Shown: positions 1 to 11,139 of the stretch, one piece after another | Layout of the letters: the number at the start of each line of letters is the position of its first letter | Position numbering within the stretch: the stretch's first letter is position 1 | NCBI RefSeq assembly: GCF_000764305.2 | Contig: NW_025944447.1 | Location: forward strand, 1-64,000 | Length of the DNA: 64,000 nucleotides | Reading direction: 5' to 3' | Source: Hyalella azteca | Taxonomy: Eukaryota > Arthropoda > Malacostraca > Amphipoda > Hyalellidae | The notes under the pieces: model-generated | What the model was told of the DNA's origin: nothing | Seen by the model: the letters and a program-made list of their open reading frames with translations, nothing else | Databases searched by the model: none | Made by a program: the position numbers and the translations under genes

Positions 1-440
1 ATATTTGCCTACATCTCCGCTATTTATTCCTACATTTGTCCTACATCTCTACTAATTATTCCTACATTTGTTCTACTTCTCTACTATTTATTCCTACATT
101 TGCCCTACTTCTCTACTATTTATTCCTACATTCGCCTTACATCTCGACTATTTATTCCTATATTTGCCCTACTTCTCTACTATTTATTCCTACATTCTCC
201 CTACTTCTCTACTATTTATTCCTACATTTGCCTACATCTCTGCTATTTATTCCTACATTCGCCTTACATCTCGACTATTTATTCCTACATTTGCTCTACT
301 TCTCTACTATTTATTCCTACATTCTCCCTACATCTCTACTATTCATTCCTACATTTATACTACATCTCTACTATTTATTCCCACATTTGCCTACTTCTCT
401 ACTATTTACTCCTACATTTGTTCTACTTCCTTGCCATTTA
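1..440. repeat. 32-bp minisatellite, pyrimidine-rich
   Basis: A tandem array of a 32-bp unit built around TACTATTTATTCCTACATTT followed by a variable CTACTTCTC-type segment. The start-to-start distance is 32 bp (for example 82 to 114). The window opens inside the array, so its full length is unknown. All three plus-strand frames stay open across it because the unit lacks stops, and the resulting Tyr/Leu/Ser-rich frames are not genes. Confidence 0.95.
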
Positions 441-496
441 TTTACACGCTTGACTAATCAAACAGGTCAGTAAACTCCTGGGGAAGAAATCTGCAT

Positions 497-650
497 TTAA
501 ATTATCTATGTCGTCTATGAGAACAGTTCCGTAAATAACTATTTTTCCTCTAAATTGTCTATGTCATCTAAGACAACATTTCTGTAAATAACTATTTCTT
601 TTTTTAAATTATCTATGTCATCTATGACAACAGTTCTGTAAATAACTATC
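497..650. repeat. Three diverged ~53-bp direct repeats
   Basis: Three imperfect copies of a unit that begins AAATTATCTATGTC and ends GTAAATAACTAT. They directly follow the first minisatellite and are clearly older. Confidence 0.75.
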
Positions 651-2100
651 TTCATGAACATAATTCCATATATTTTTCATTCCGATAGTTATAGTTAGAG
701 TATCAAGACTTTTTAAACTAATTTAATTCGTAGTAAATATTTAACTAAGCGATTAACTATGAGAACTAAAAGTATTATTGACACTGTCAAGATGTTAACA
801 GAAAGTAGACTGTACAGCTACTATATGCACAAAAATTATCAAGCTGCGATAGTGTTAGCTTTGCATATTTATTTCTTGAACTTTTCCTATAATAAATTAT
901 ACATGGGCATATGTACTACAGGAATGTAATAATGTTATAATGCCAGACAATAGAAGCCCAATTTTCATATTTTGAGAAATATTCATATTTTTCATATTTT
1001 CATATTTTTCATATTTTTTTAGTATCAGTCTGTTTGCTGGAATTATTGACGTAAATTGCATAATGGTATTTCTTTTTTTAACTAAGCATTGCGCTTATCA
1101 GATCAGGACTTCTTACAGTTGAGTGAGAGAAAAAAACTAGCGAGGCTGAAAGTTTTCAGATCATAATTCGTATAAAGTTTATTCACCACATAACTTCATT
1201 AATCTATTGAACTAAATTGCTAAATGAAGATGATTGATTTCATAATAGCGATTCTCAGTATGTTGTAAATTGGGCATTTCTTTTAAGATGAGAGGAAATT
1301 CACCAGCTGGGGTTCCCTACATTTAAATACATTTTATGAAATGTATGATTATTAGAACATGTATATTAACTGTCATTGCATTCGTGTTCATAATGAGTCT
1401 GTACATCAGCAGACATATTATTCATATTTTGCTCACTGGACATATGTGTCACAAATTCGGAACTTAGAATGCTAAGATTCATGCGTGAAACATTCTGACA
1501 AAGAACCCTAGACTTTGGTATAAATTTCACTCCGACGGTCAATCTAATCAGATTCCTACGAAAAATAATTCGTGGAAAATGCTTTAAAATGACGACATAA
1601 AATGATGATTCTCACAAAATCTAAGTTAGTGCTAATTATTCCAATACTCCTTATCAAGATCTTACCTCTGTTTCATCACTTGAGCACCACAGCATTTCTT
1701 CAGATTACAAATTAACTTGGATGGGCGTTTTGATGTCGCATTATTTCGTCGCTGGTTGTGAAGAATTTCTTGAATTTCAAAATTTCAAATCAATGAACAC
1801 TGTTAAAATTTCTGTTAGCACAAATAGCTCTTGCGTCTTCCCACATAATTCACAAACTTACGGGAATTTTTCAGTGAACGATTAAATTTATTTGTGCATT
1901 CATCCATTCCTCTTCTTTATTATATCCGGTTATTTCTCTTCGCTTTTTAAATCGCAAATTTCATCGAAGGCGAAAATAAAACAAATGAATATTTCTGTTG
2001 TAAATGCATTTATTTCCTACACCATTATTGCATCGGCATGTTACAGGCTATGTACAGTATTTGGAACCAAAGTTTTTTTACATGTTTTCAAGTATACACA
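651..2100. other. Non-coding AT-rich flank, 3' side of slp A
   Basis: No supported gene. It holds a short CATATTTT-rich microsatellite at about 967-1018. Several AATAAA hexamers on the minus strand could be poly(A) signals for slp A. The nearest is at 2009-2014, about 87 bases past the stop codon, and another is at 1887-1892. The true 3' end cannot be chosen from sequence alone. Confidence 0.5.
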
Positions 2101-3450
2101 TCACTTAGTACTCGCCTTTATACTCTCTTCGTATCTACTAGCACCGAAATAACTTGAATCATTGGCTAGCACGATGACGTTTCCTAGTGAAGGTTTAGGT
2201 CTCGAACTTAGTAAGTTGTCGACGGTGAAGGCGGAAGAATATTGCGTGGGCCTTCGATGATTTTCCGAAGCTAAAATACTGTTCAATAATCTATCATGAT
2301 TGCTCAGTCTCAAGTGTGACACTTGATTCAAATCTGCACTAATCGGTAGAGTTCCCATGGAAGAGTTGTGGATAGCTGGAGGAAGTTGTCCACTATGATC
2401 TATCCCGTGACCAACAGAAGGAATAGATGTTCCGTACGAATTTCCACCGCCAGAAAGACCAAACTGTCGTGCGAAATTCTCTAGACTGTTGGGCCCGATT
2501 GCAAAGTGCGGAGAATGGCCCGTGGGTGGAATTCCGGAGGTTCCCGTGGACGGCATTGCAGGGGAACCTGTTGGTGGGGTCCCGTGAACAGCGGGCAACC
2601 CGTAGGCCATGGCAATCTGGTGGGGCGGTGGCAACCCCAGTTGGTGGTGGGCTCTAGAAATATGAGCACTTCTGTAATATGCAGCAGTTGCTGCCGCAGC
2701 AGCAGCGGCCGCTGCCAACGACGGGGCAGGAGACGAGTGAGGGTACAAATACGGTCCAAAAACTCCCCCTAGAAAACAATGTCTCAAAGATGATATTCTA
2801 TTCCGCGAGGAAGGTGTCGACCTTCTTCTAAGTTTGCCGGTTGTGTTACCGATGAAGACGTCATCAGCCGATGGATCGAGCATCCAGTAGTTTCCTTTGC
2901 CGGGGTCATCGTAGTGTCTGGGGACTTTAACGAAGCATTTGTTTAGGCTCAGGTTGTGGCGGATCGAGTTCTGCCAGCCTTGTCTGTTGTCGCGGTAGTA
3001 AGGGAAGTTCGTCATGATGAAGTCGTAGATGCCGCTTAGCGTCAGCCGTTTCTCCGGGGACGACCGGATCGCCATCATGATCAGGGCGTTGTAGCTGTAG
3101 TGTGGCTTCTTGTGGGAACCTTTATTTCCTCCTCCTTCCCCACCGCCATTCGCGTCCTCCTCCCCATCGTTACCAGGATCAAGACCTTCCCCGTGATCCT
3201 CAACTCGATCGTCACCCAAATCAACTTCATCTTCAATTTCTTCGGGCACTTCATCATCGGGCTGCAGAAGCGTCTGATCACGGGAATTTTCTTCACTATT
3301 CTGTACCTCTTCTAAGTCTGAATGTTCCTTTTTCAATTTCATCGCAAGCGAAAATTCTGGCATAGTCGAGTCGGGAAGATCCGGCATAGTCGGCCTCAGT
3401 ATGGAATTGATCGTGAAGTTCCTGGGCATGGGAGCAGCGGCGCACTGCAT
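2101..3450 (-). CDS. slp: FoxG/Sloppy-paired forkhead transcription factor, paralogue A
   Basis: A 449-residue nuclear DNA-binding protein. An N-terminal eh1-like motif (FTINSIL, residues 12-18) would recruit the co-repressor Groucho. An acidic stretch (about 65-100) and a Gly-rich linker precede the forkhead domain at about 115-211, which contains the recognition helix [13 protein letters not shown] and the wing-2 basic run KLRRRS. After it come a nine-Ala run (246-254), a Pro/Gly-rich region and a second eh1-like motif (FTVDNLL, 408-414). The start is the first in-frame ATG after a stop at 3505-3507 and has the good context GTCACCATG. No intron is needed, which fits slp genes. In Drosophila, Slp proteins act as head-gap, pair-rule and segment-polarity factors that activate wingless and repress engrailed, and they also pattern neuroblasts. 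Its paralogue lies 52.6 kb away, divergently oriented, with a nearly identical forkhead core. Whether this is slp1 or slp2 cannot be decided. Confidence 0.95.
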   Translation of the reverse strand: MQCAAAPMPRNFTINSILRPTMPDLPDSTMPEFSLAMKLKKEHSDLEEVQNSEENSRDQTLLQPDDEVPEEIEDEVDLGDDRVEDHGEGLDPGNDGEEDANGGGEGGGNKGSHKKPHYSYNALIMMAIRSSPEKRLTLSGIYDFIMTNFPYYRDNRQGWQNSIRHNLSLNKCFVKVPRHYDDPGKGNYWMLDPSADDVFIGNTTGKLRRRSTPSSRNRISSLRHCFLGGVFGPYLYPHSSPAPSLAAAAAAAAATAAYYRSAHISRAHHQLGLPPPHQIAMAYGLPAVHGTPPTGSPAMPSTGTSGIPPTGHSPHFAIGPNSLENFARQFGLSGGGNSYGTSIPSVGHGIDHSGQLPPAIHNSSMGTLPISADLNQVSHLRLSNHDRLLNSILASENHRRPTQYSSAFTVDNLLSSRPKPSLGNVIVLANDSSYFGASRYEESIKASTK

Positions 3451-4076
3451 GGTGACTAAAACTCCGTACGTCGATAGAAACTCGATAACAATTTCACAAA
3501 ATAATTATCACAATATAGACACGAATGTAGAATGTTTCGTTGACTTCACTTAGGCACTACAAATGTGCGTCTATGTTTCTTAAAAAAATATCAGAAGTTA
3601 CAGCAACGCAACGCAATCTTATGGACTCAGTTCCAAAGCACGCACATATCCACTCTACGAGAACTGATTTGCTACTAACATGTCTCATTGTATCGCCCAA
3701 ATAAATGTATCACATCCTTCACGATGCACCAATGCCATGCATTCGTTGCCTAAGTCCCTCCTATCGCAGGTAACAAGACCTTCCCTTCCAATGGTAAGGT
3801 CGGACGAGTGAGGCGGTGCCGAAGGTTCTACTTCATTAAAACCAACGCACGCCATTGGTAAAGGGCCTTCAGGTGGGGCTGTTCCCTGGTGTTCGACTCA
3901 CAGTCGCCTGTCGTACGGTCGATTTTTAAGTCAGAATTTCTGTAATGACGTTAATTGCGGCTGATTACGCCAGACAAACCTGCCATGACAAATACGAGAC
4001 AGTCACGCGCGCCTCTGTGAGGCAGCCAATATTTTCTGATATTCTGGGGCTCGGTAAACACGGTCGCGCAGACGGC
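3451..4076 (-). promoter_or_regulatory. 5' leader and probable core promoter region of slp A
   Basis: This is the least AT-rich stretch near the gene and has no competing open frame. On the minus strand a TCAGTT match to the arthropod initiator lies at 3662-3667, which would give a 5' leader of about 215 bases. I see no TATA box at the expected spacing and no downstream promoter element, so the start site is only a guess. The region is inferred to be regulatory mainly from its position. Confidence 0.3.
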
Positions 4077-4230
4077 TAAGTGAGAGGCGCTCGCCTGCCA
4101 GTGACTTAGAGGCAGACATATTTAAGAGGCAGACCTGCGGGTGACTAAGAGGCAAATCTGTTGGTGAATAGGAGGCATTCTTATTTAAGAGGCAGACCAG
4201 CGGATGATTAAAGGCAGAGTTATTCAGGAG
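4077..4230. repeat. Degenerate AGAGGCAGAC repeats
   Basis: Five or so irregular copies of a unit containing AGAGGCAGAC and GGTGACTAAGAGGC, at roughly 25-50 bp spacing. They are too diverged for a firm period. Confidence 0.55.
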
Positions 4231-4772
4231 TGCGACTCAGTCTAGACGAAGACATGCAATTACGACTCTATATGAGCCAGATCCTGCGACTGTATAAGTG
4301 GTAGTTAGGAGAATACCTCAAAATTTAATGCAAGGATAGTTGTTGCTGCCTAACCTGTAAACGTCAACTGTGTTCATGAGCGCGGCTAACGTCAAACAAG
4401 GCAATTATTTTATGGTGCAAATAACTGGCTTAACATAAATTCCAATCATATCATAAATTCCAGTTGTGGCGTAATCATGACGTCAGTAGATTTGCGTTTA
4501 CGTTTCAGGTTGTAGCGTCAAAGTTTGCAGAAGCTGGGAATATTGTTGAAATTAAGGTTGATGAGACTAATAAAACTAAACAATTTGAAAAAAAATGTGA
4601 GGAAAAAAGGAAAATAAATAAAAGTAACGAATGTCCAGGAAAAAAAATTCGATACGAAAGACAACCGTTAGCAATCAACTACCCAATTCAATACGATGAA
4701 CGCTTACAAACAATTACTATATTAAAGTTGAATTGTAATTAAGCAAGTCTAACGTACTCTAATTGAAAACAT

Positions 4773-5240
4773 GGTCAAATTAAACGTTGACAAGCGATGA
4801 ACTTAAATTAAGCGTTAACAAGCAATGAACAAATTAAGCGTTAACAAGCAGTGAACAAATTAAGCGTTAACAAGCAATAAACAAATTAAGAGTTAACATG
4901 CAATGAATATATTCAGCGTTGACCAGCAATGAACAAATTAAGAGTTAGCAAGCAATATACAAATTAAGCGTTGACAAGCAATGAACGAATTAGGCGTTAA
5001 CAAGCAATGAATAAATTAAGAGTTAACAAGCAATGAATAAATTAAGAGTTAACATGCAATGAACAAATTAAGAGTTAACAAGCAATGAACTAATTAAGTG
5101 TTAACAAGCAAAATTAATGAACAAATTAAGAGTTAACAAGCAACGAACATATATATAAACGTTAACAAGCAATGAACAAATTCAGCGTTAACAAGCAATG
5201 AACAAATAAGGCGTCGACAAGCATTGAACAAAATAAACGG
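4773..5240. repeat. ~28-bp minisatellite
   Basis: About 16 copies of a 27-28-bp unit containing AAATTAAGCGTTAACAAGCA followed by ATGAAC. The copies vary, with small indels and a few GTTGAC variants. Confidence 0.93.
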
Positions 5241-5310
5241 TTACAAGTAATATATATAATACATGCTATACAATATACTTGTTATACATGTAATACAATT
5301 ATCTGATACA

Positions 5311-5654
5311 GTAACAAATAATATAAATATTAGCTTACTTTAGGATGGGAACGACAAATTAAATGCGATAAAGTAACATTACGTCAACCGACGCTGGCGA
5401 CAGCAGGGTGCTGTTGCCGTGACTGTAACAAATAATATAAATATTTGCTTATTTTAGGATGGGAACAACAAATGAAATGCGATAAAGCAACATTACGTCA
5501 AACGACGCTGGCGACAGCAGGGTGCTGTTGCCGTGACTGTAACAAATAATATAAATATTAGCTTACTTTAGGATGGGAACTACAAATGAAATGCGATAAA
5601 GTAACATTACGTCAAACGACGCTGGCGACAGCAGGGTGCTGTTGCCGTGACTGT
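5311..5654. repeat. Three tandem 114-bp repeats
   Basis: Units start at 5311, 5425 and 5539 with GTAACAAATAATATAAATAT and end in GGTGCTGTTGCCGTGACT. They are more than 95% identical by eye, so the duplication is fairly recent. Confidence 0.95.
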
Positions 5655-5839
5655 ACGCGGGTTTAGCGCAATTGTGCTGTGGCCGGGAGGCAGTGAAGTC
5701 ATTGTTAAGTCAACAACTAGGATAACAATGAGGCTATAGACTAGTAACCGGCGCCTAGTTAGCACCTTTACCTGCGTAGCTGTACTGTGAAGTCGCGATC
5801 CTCTCACACAAGCTGTTCCACATAAACTTTGCTCGCACA

Positions 5840-6165
5840 ATTCGCTTGTCACTTCCCAATTTCGAGTTGCCAATTCGCATGTCAGTTCCCAATTTCGATC
5901 GTTGCCAATTCGCATGTCGCTTTCCAATTTCGAGTTGTCAATTCGTATGTAACTTCACAATTTCGCGTTGCCAATTCACATGTCGCTTTCCAATTTCGAG
6001 TTGTCAATTCGTATGTAACTNAATTTCGAGTTGCCAATTCGCATGTCAGTTCCCAATTTCGAGTTGCCAGTTCACATGTCGCTTCCAATTTCGAGTTACC
6101 AGTTCACATGTCGCATTCAATTTCGAGTTGCCAATTCGCATGTCTGTCACAAGTTTCGAATTGCC
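5840..6165. repeat. 33-bp minisatellite with an assembly gap
   Basis: About ten copies of a 33-bp unit (AATTTCGAGTTGCCAATTCG plus CATGTC...). A single N at 6021 interrupts it and signals an unresolved join, so the copy number is uncertain. Both strands stay open because the period is a multiple of three. The frames encode repeats such as CQFACQFP and are not taken as genes. Confidence 0.93.
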
Positions 6166-6189
6166 AGTGGAAAATAAATTGGTGAGAAA

Positions 6190-6319
6190 CACACAGAGAA
6201 ATACGTGTAATATTTGCCCAAATAGCGATGCACATTTATCGCCTGTGTAGGTCACTCTGACCCAGTACGTGCAGTAAGTGTGTCACTATTTGAACAATAA
6301 TACCATTTATTTTCTGAGT
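6190..6319 (+). mobile_element. MITE-like element, copy 1
   Basis: Member of a dispersed family defined here by ends close to CACTCAGAGAAAT and ATTTTCTGAGTG. Inside it shares CAAATAGCGATGC and GTGTCACTATTTG with the copy at 23155-23316. No coding capacity and no clear target-site duplication. Confidence 0.65.
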
Positions 6320-6378
6320 AACATAGCATGCAGCCACGTGCGTACGTGAGCCTGTCACCGCACCGCGGTGAAACTGCA

Positions 6379-7333
6379 GCAAGTATAACAGCGAAAATAG
6401 TGAAAATAATAATAGCAGCAAATATTACAATAACAACGAATAGAGAAACGAATGTGACAAAAAAACTAATGTAACAATAACAGCGAATACAAGAATATGA
6501 ACGAATATATTAATAACAACGAATAAAACAATAACAGCGTGTATAAAAATAACAACGAATATAACACTAACAGCGAATTTAACAATAACAACGAATATAA
6601 CAATAACAACAAATATTATACAATAACAACAAAAATAACAGCGAATATAACAATAACAACATCTATAACATTAACAGCGAATACAACAATAACAACGAAT
6701 ATAACAATAACAACAAATACAACAATAACAGCGAACATAACAATAACATCATATATTATACAATAACAACGAAAATAACAATAACAACATCTATAACATT
6801 AACAGCGAATACAACAATAACAACGAATAAAACAATAACATCATATATAACAATAACATCATATACAACAAAAACATCAAATATAACAATATTATCTATA
6901 CAACAATAACAGCATATAACAATAACAGCATATATAACAATAACATCATATATAACAATAACATCATATATAACAATAACAGCATATACAACAATAACAG
7001 CATATATAACACTAATATCATATATAACAATAACATCATATATAACAATAACAGCATATATAACAATAACAGCATATATAACACTAATATCATATATAAC
7101 AATAACATCATATATAACAATAACATCATATATAACAATAACATCATATATAACAATAACATCATATATAACACTAACAGCATATATAACACTAACGTCA
7201 TATATAACAATAACATCACATATAACAATAACGTCATATTTAACAATAACATCATATATAACACTAACAGCATATATAACAATAACGTCATATATAACAA
7301 TAACATCATATATAACACTAACAGCATATATAA
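6379..7333. repeat. 18-bp minisatellite, two sub-families
   Basis: The left half (to about 6890) is built on AACAATAACAACGAATAT and the right half on AACAATAACATCATATAT, with a gradual switch. Because 18 is a multiple of three, long frames persist on the minus strand with repeats of the IYDVIV type. I reject these as genes. Confidence 0.95.
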
Positions 7334-7583
7334 GGCCGAACATCAGAGCGGAAGTCCATGTAACGGGAAACTGAATCTCTGACAAACTGCCTCACGCCTC
7401 GCCACCTCCGGCGCTTCCGCCTCCTTTTTAGCGCATTTTATCATTTATGAAAAAAATGCAATATTGTGCTCGCCATGTCCGTCTGTCCGTCCGTCTGTCT
7501 GTCTGTCCGTCCGTGACTTCACGTTTTCGTCGACGAGAAAATGCGCTCTGTCACTCACTGCAGTGAGTACTGAGTTATATTTT
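7334..7583. other. Non-coding, with a CTGT/CCGT microsatellite
   Basis: Unique sequence with a GTCCGTCTGT-type microsatellite at about 7476-7515. Nothing else is recognised. Confidence 0.6.
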
Positions 7584-7602
7584 AGATGTGTATAAGAGAC
7601 AG
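7584..7602 (+). other. Embedded Tn5 mosaic end (sequencing adapter)
   Basis: Exact 19-base match to the Tn5/Nextera mosaic end AGATGTGTATAAGAGACAG. It is library-derived, not genomic. The left and right flanks may have been joined artificially. Confidence 0.95.
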
Positions 7603-7985
7603 ACATATAAAGCATGTTTTCAGGGTCCAGTAATATAGGGCTATTCAATATAAAAATACGTTCTCAATATACTCGAACGTTATTCTATTGTCTTATTCAA
7701 CGTATGCAACTATAGTGGCATTTCCCAGGAATGAATAAGCTGGTCGTAACAACCGTTTATATCTCCCATTGTAGACTATGCTACATTTAATTCATAGTCT
7801 GTGAGACAAATAATAATTATTCATAGTATATTAGATAAATAATTATTCCTGGTCTATGAGAGAAATAATTATTCTTTGTAAGCTAAACTGGAAACGAAAT
7901 ATAGAGTTTCTGTTTTTGCCATAACCTGTTAAATTAACCTACAACATTTTCCTATTCATGCATATTTTAGCCACCACTCACGTAT
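7603..7985. other. Non-coding AT-rich segment
   Basis: No gene or strong repeat seen. There are short self-similar stretches around AATAATTATTC at 7810-7880. It ends at a single-N gap (7986). Confidence 0.5.
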
Positions 7986-7986
7986 N

Positions 7987-8340
7987 CTCGCGTAGAGTCC
8001 CGGATCAGAGTCTCGCGTAGAGTCCCGGATCAGAGTCTCGCGTCAAGCGCTGGATCAGAGTCTCGCGTCGAGCGCTGGATCAGAGTCTCGCGTCGAGTCC
8101 CAGATCAGAGTCTCGCGTAGAGTCCCGGATCAGAGTCTCGCGTCGAGTCCCGGATCAGAGTCTCGCGTCGAGCGCCGGATCAGAGTCTCGCGTCAAGTCT
8201 CGGATCAGAGTCTCGCGTCGAGTCCCGAATCAGAGTCTCGCGTAGAGTCCCGGATCAGAGTCTCGCGTAGAGTCCCGGATCAGAGTCTCGCGTAGAGTCC
8301 CGGATCAGAGTCTCGCGTCGAGTCCCGGATCAGAGTCTCG
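7987..8340. repeat. 25-bp GC-rich minisatellite
   Basis: About 14 copies of a 25-bp unit, CTCGCGTAGAGTCCCGGATC plus AGAGT. It begins directly after the gap N at 7986, so it is probably longer in the genome. Its GC content is far above the surroundings. Confidence 0.96.
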
Positions 8341-9099
8341 TATTACCTCGTCGTCTCGATGTCCGTGGATCACATTTAACCCATATCACCGAGTTTAAAG
8401 TCCCAAGATTTTTTTTTAACTTACGACAATAACGTAAGTCAACAATGCCTTTATTGTGTCCAAGGTGAGGCTAAACAATGCGCAAAATTTCTAGAGCTGT
8501 TCAACATGAAATCTTTTCAAATACACTATTTAGGTATTGAATTTCTCTCATTTTATATCATTCCTTTGTAAACAATGGCTTTTCTATTGTGTTTCGGAGA
8601 ACACTATATACAATGAGCGAAAGTTTAAACCTGTTATTACCATAACCGGGCTTTAAAGGTCCATTTTGGTGTTGAATTTCATCAGCACAATACGACAACG
8701 CTTGGGTCAAATATTTCTGCTAGACTTTTTAAATGGAAGGATACAATGAATAATTTTAAATGGAGAGAGACAATGAGCTAAACCTATACATATTTACAGC
8801 TTATGTTCGCTACAATGGTTGCGTCGCTTGACAATATGTTGAATATTAATGCGATTTTTGAAAAAGGATTACATGTCATCGGTATGACTGAAAAGGTTTT
8901 TTCTCGTACATTTCAAAATTCGCAACAACGGCTGGAAAATTCCTATGGACTATTGAACTGTGACATGCATGAAAATATATCTATATGTGCAATGAGATTA
9001 TTCATACTTTCAATTTCACGTAATGAATTAAAATTTAAAATGAATTCAAATTGTATATGAGAGCATTTTTAATGGAAAAATTGAGGAATTTTTTTATGG
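8341..9099. other. Non-coding AT-rich segment
   Basis: One 85-codon frame (8803-9060) is open but unrecognised. It has ordinary AT-rich composition and no codon signal I trust. Nothing else is supported. Confidence 0.5.
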
Positions 9100-9262
9100 T
9101 ATCTTAACTGTTTTTATAACAATCTTGAAAAGTGATGTCATTTTTTTTTGTCCCATCCTGACCCACTTTGTCCCGGCAAAAGAGCGTATCAGTGCTACGC
9201 CCATTCTGCTCATGCTGTGAGTCAATAAATGTATATAAATAACCCATTCATTTTTATGAGTG
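9100..9262 (+). mobile_element. MITE-like element, copy 2
   Basis: The right end, CATTCATTTTTATGAGTG, is intact. The interior TATCAGTGCTACGCCCATT matches the copy at 22030-22205. The left boundary is unclear and approximate. Confidence 0.6.
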
Positions 9263-10800
9263 TTCATTGCCGTCTTCACGCGGCGGCCACTCACGCGAAA
9301 CTAAAAAATATTTTATAAATTTTTTCATCCAATTCGTTATAATCAATCATTAAAGGATGAAAATAATATCATTTATAAATATAATATATATAATTTATTT
9401 ACGGATGGGATGATTTTCCAGTAATTCAATATATTAACTAAAGTTTTTAAATCTCTAATATTGCCGGAATATTTATTTAATATATAAATATATTAAATAT
9501 TCATTATTATTCCACACGATCAATTTTTTCAAACTATACATGTTTTCTCACACGACAGGTTTTGCTGCTGTTACTCTTTGCATCACTGCAACGTCAAAAT
9601 GCAAATGTTCTTTAGCGCTTCTGTCCACTTATTGTTACAAATTTTTTATTGTTGCCGGTGATAATATGCATAATTTTAACCGTCCTTAATCGGTTATTTA
9701 ACAGTCACTGTTGAGGCTACTCACGGGATATTAACTTTGACAAAATTTCATCAAAATCCATCACAAATAAAGACAAAATTATCAACAAATTTATATAAAT
9801 AACCATAAATTAAAGGAGGGGAATAAATATCGTATATAAAACGAGATCGTACATAAAAAGAAATTGAGAAATAAATATCGTAGATGACAGAAGAGAATAA
9901 AAATAATAGCAGAGATAATTTACATTGAGAGATAATTAATGAAGAAAGATTGTTAATAAAAATCGATACAAAATATAAAATATAGGATCCGAAAAAAAAT
10001 AATTTTTAAAAAAGATATAGGTATCATACATGTAAGAATTTTTATATAAGAATATACCTATAATGAAATCTTATTATTATTATTAAGGAGAAAGAGGAAA
10101 ATGATCTTCGGTAGAGCGTGATAGAAAATGTTTTACATTCAAGATATTGAGATGAATATCAAAGATACTCAGAAATGATTCAAAATTAGAGAGGTTATGA
10201 ATAAAAAGAGACCATAGATAAAGTGATATCCAACCTGAAGAAAGATCATAAAAGACATCTGAAAGTAAATATTGATAGATGATTAATAAATAAATACCTA
10301 ATACCTAATAATAACGTAACAATAATAATTAAGTAATAAAGCCTAAATTAAAATATAAATGCCTAACAACCAGAGAATTAAGTCTCAGAGAAAAATTTAA
10401 ATTTTGATATTTTCCATCACGAGCAAGAAAAATTTGTCGAATCATTTTAGGAAAAAACTTTTTACTGCGCTGAATAATTTTTTAAGGCCAAGCGTAAACC
10501 AAATATATTGTAACAACCTGCAAAACATTTTTGAAATTCAAAAATAACACGTCAACTTAATTTATTACGCAAACTTACAATTATACCTATTACGGAATTT
10601 TTATACATCTTTTTTCTCCGTATAAGAACATGAGGGATTATTTAAAGCATAATTAGTTTAATTTAATTAATCACGATAATTTATTACTAATATGTTGAGA
10701 ATATTTTATATACTTTAATCTGAACACTAATAAATATTTTTTTAAATTTTAATTTAGATTTATAGCTTATTTCATTATTAACTGAAACGACCACAAGGGA
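9263..10800. other. Very AT-rich non-coding segment
   Basis: Long A/T-rich stretches with no credible open frame and no array. Nothing recognised. Confidence 0.5.
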
Positions 10801-10827
10801 AACTTCGATCGAGATCGTATCTGTGAT

Positions 10828-10908
10828 ACGTGAGCATGCGGGTCGTGATTACGTGCGACCCTCGGACCGTGTACGTGCTTATACTTATGTACGTGATGTA
10901 CTTACGTG
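10828..10908. promoter_or_regulatory. Cluster of five ACGTG motifs
   Basis: ACGTG occurs at 10828, 10851, 10873, 10891 and 10904 on the plus strand, in a GC-richer island. ACGTG is the core bound by bHLH-PAS dimers such as Single-minded/Tango or Trachealess/Tango. It could equally be a decayed short repeat. The function is inferred. Confidence 0.3.
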
Positions 10909-11139
10909 ACGTTACGTAGTCGTGACATATTTATGTGTTGTGCGCATGCGTCATTCATGTGCATATGACATGTGTGTACCAAAAATACGAATTACGTTCA
11001 CATATCATTCTTGACAACCAATTTGGGAGTCAAGATGTCCTAGCTCCGGTAAACATGACAAATACTTATATAAAATGTCCACGCTATACCGCGTCCATAT
11101 AAAAGATTTTTTACAAACGTTTTATCACAAAATATGTCT

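Noticed and set aside
3662..3667. Firm transcription start of slp A
   Set aside because: Only a six-base initiator match, with no TATA box or downstream element to support it.
4464..4742. 92-codon charged frame upstream of the 28-bp array
   Set aside because: AT-rich Lys/Glu/Asn composition with no recognisable family. A TTTCAG just inside could be an acceptor, but there is no other exon evidence.
4773..5240. CRISPR-like repeat array
   Set aside because: The units are contiguous with no unique spacers, and the same holds for every array in the window. The host is a eukaryote.
6756..7385. 209-codon repetitive frame (IYDVIV repeats)
   Set aside because: 18-bp array translated. No unique domain or start context.
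7584..7602. Tn5-type transposon end as evidence of a natural insertion
   Set aside because: The exact 19-base hyperactive mosaic end, with head-to-head pairs elsewhere, is a library adapter signature rather than a genomic element.
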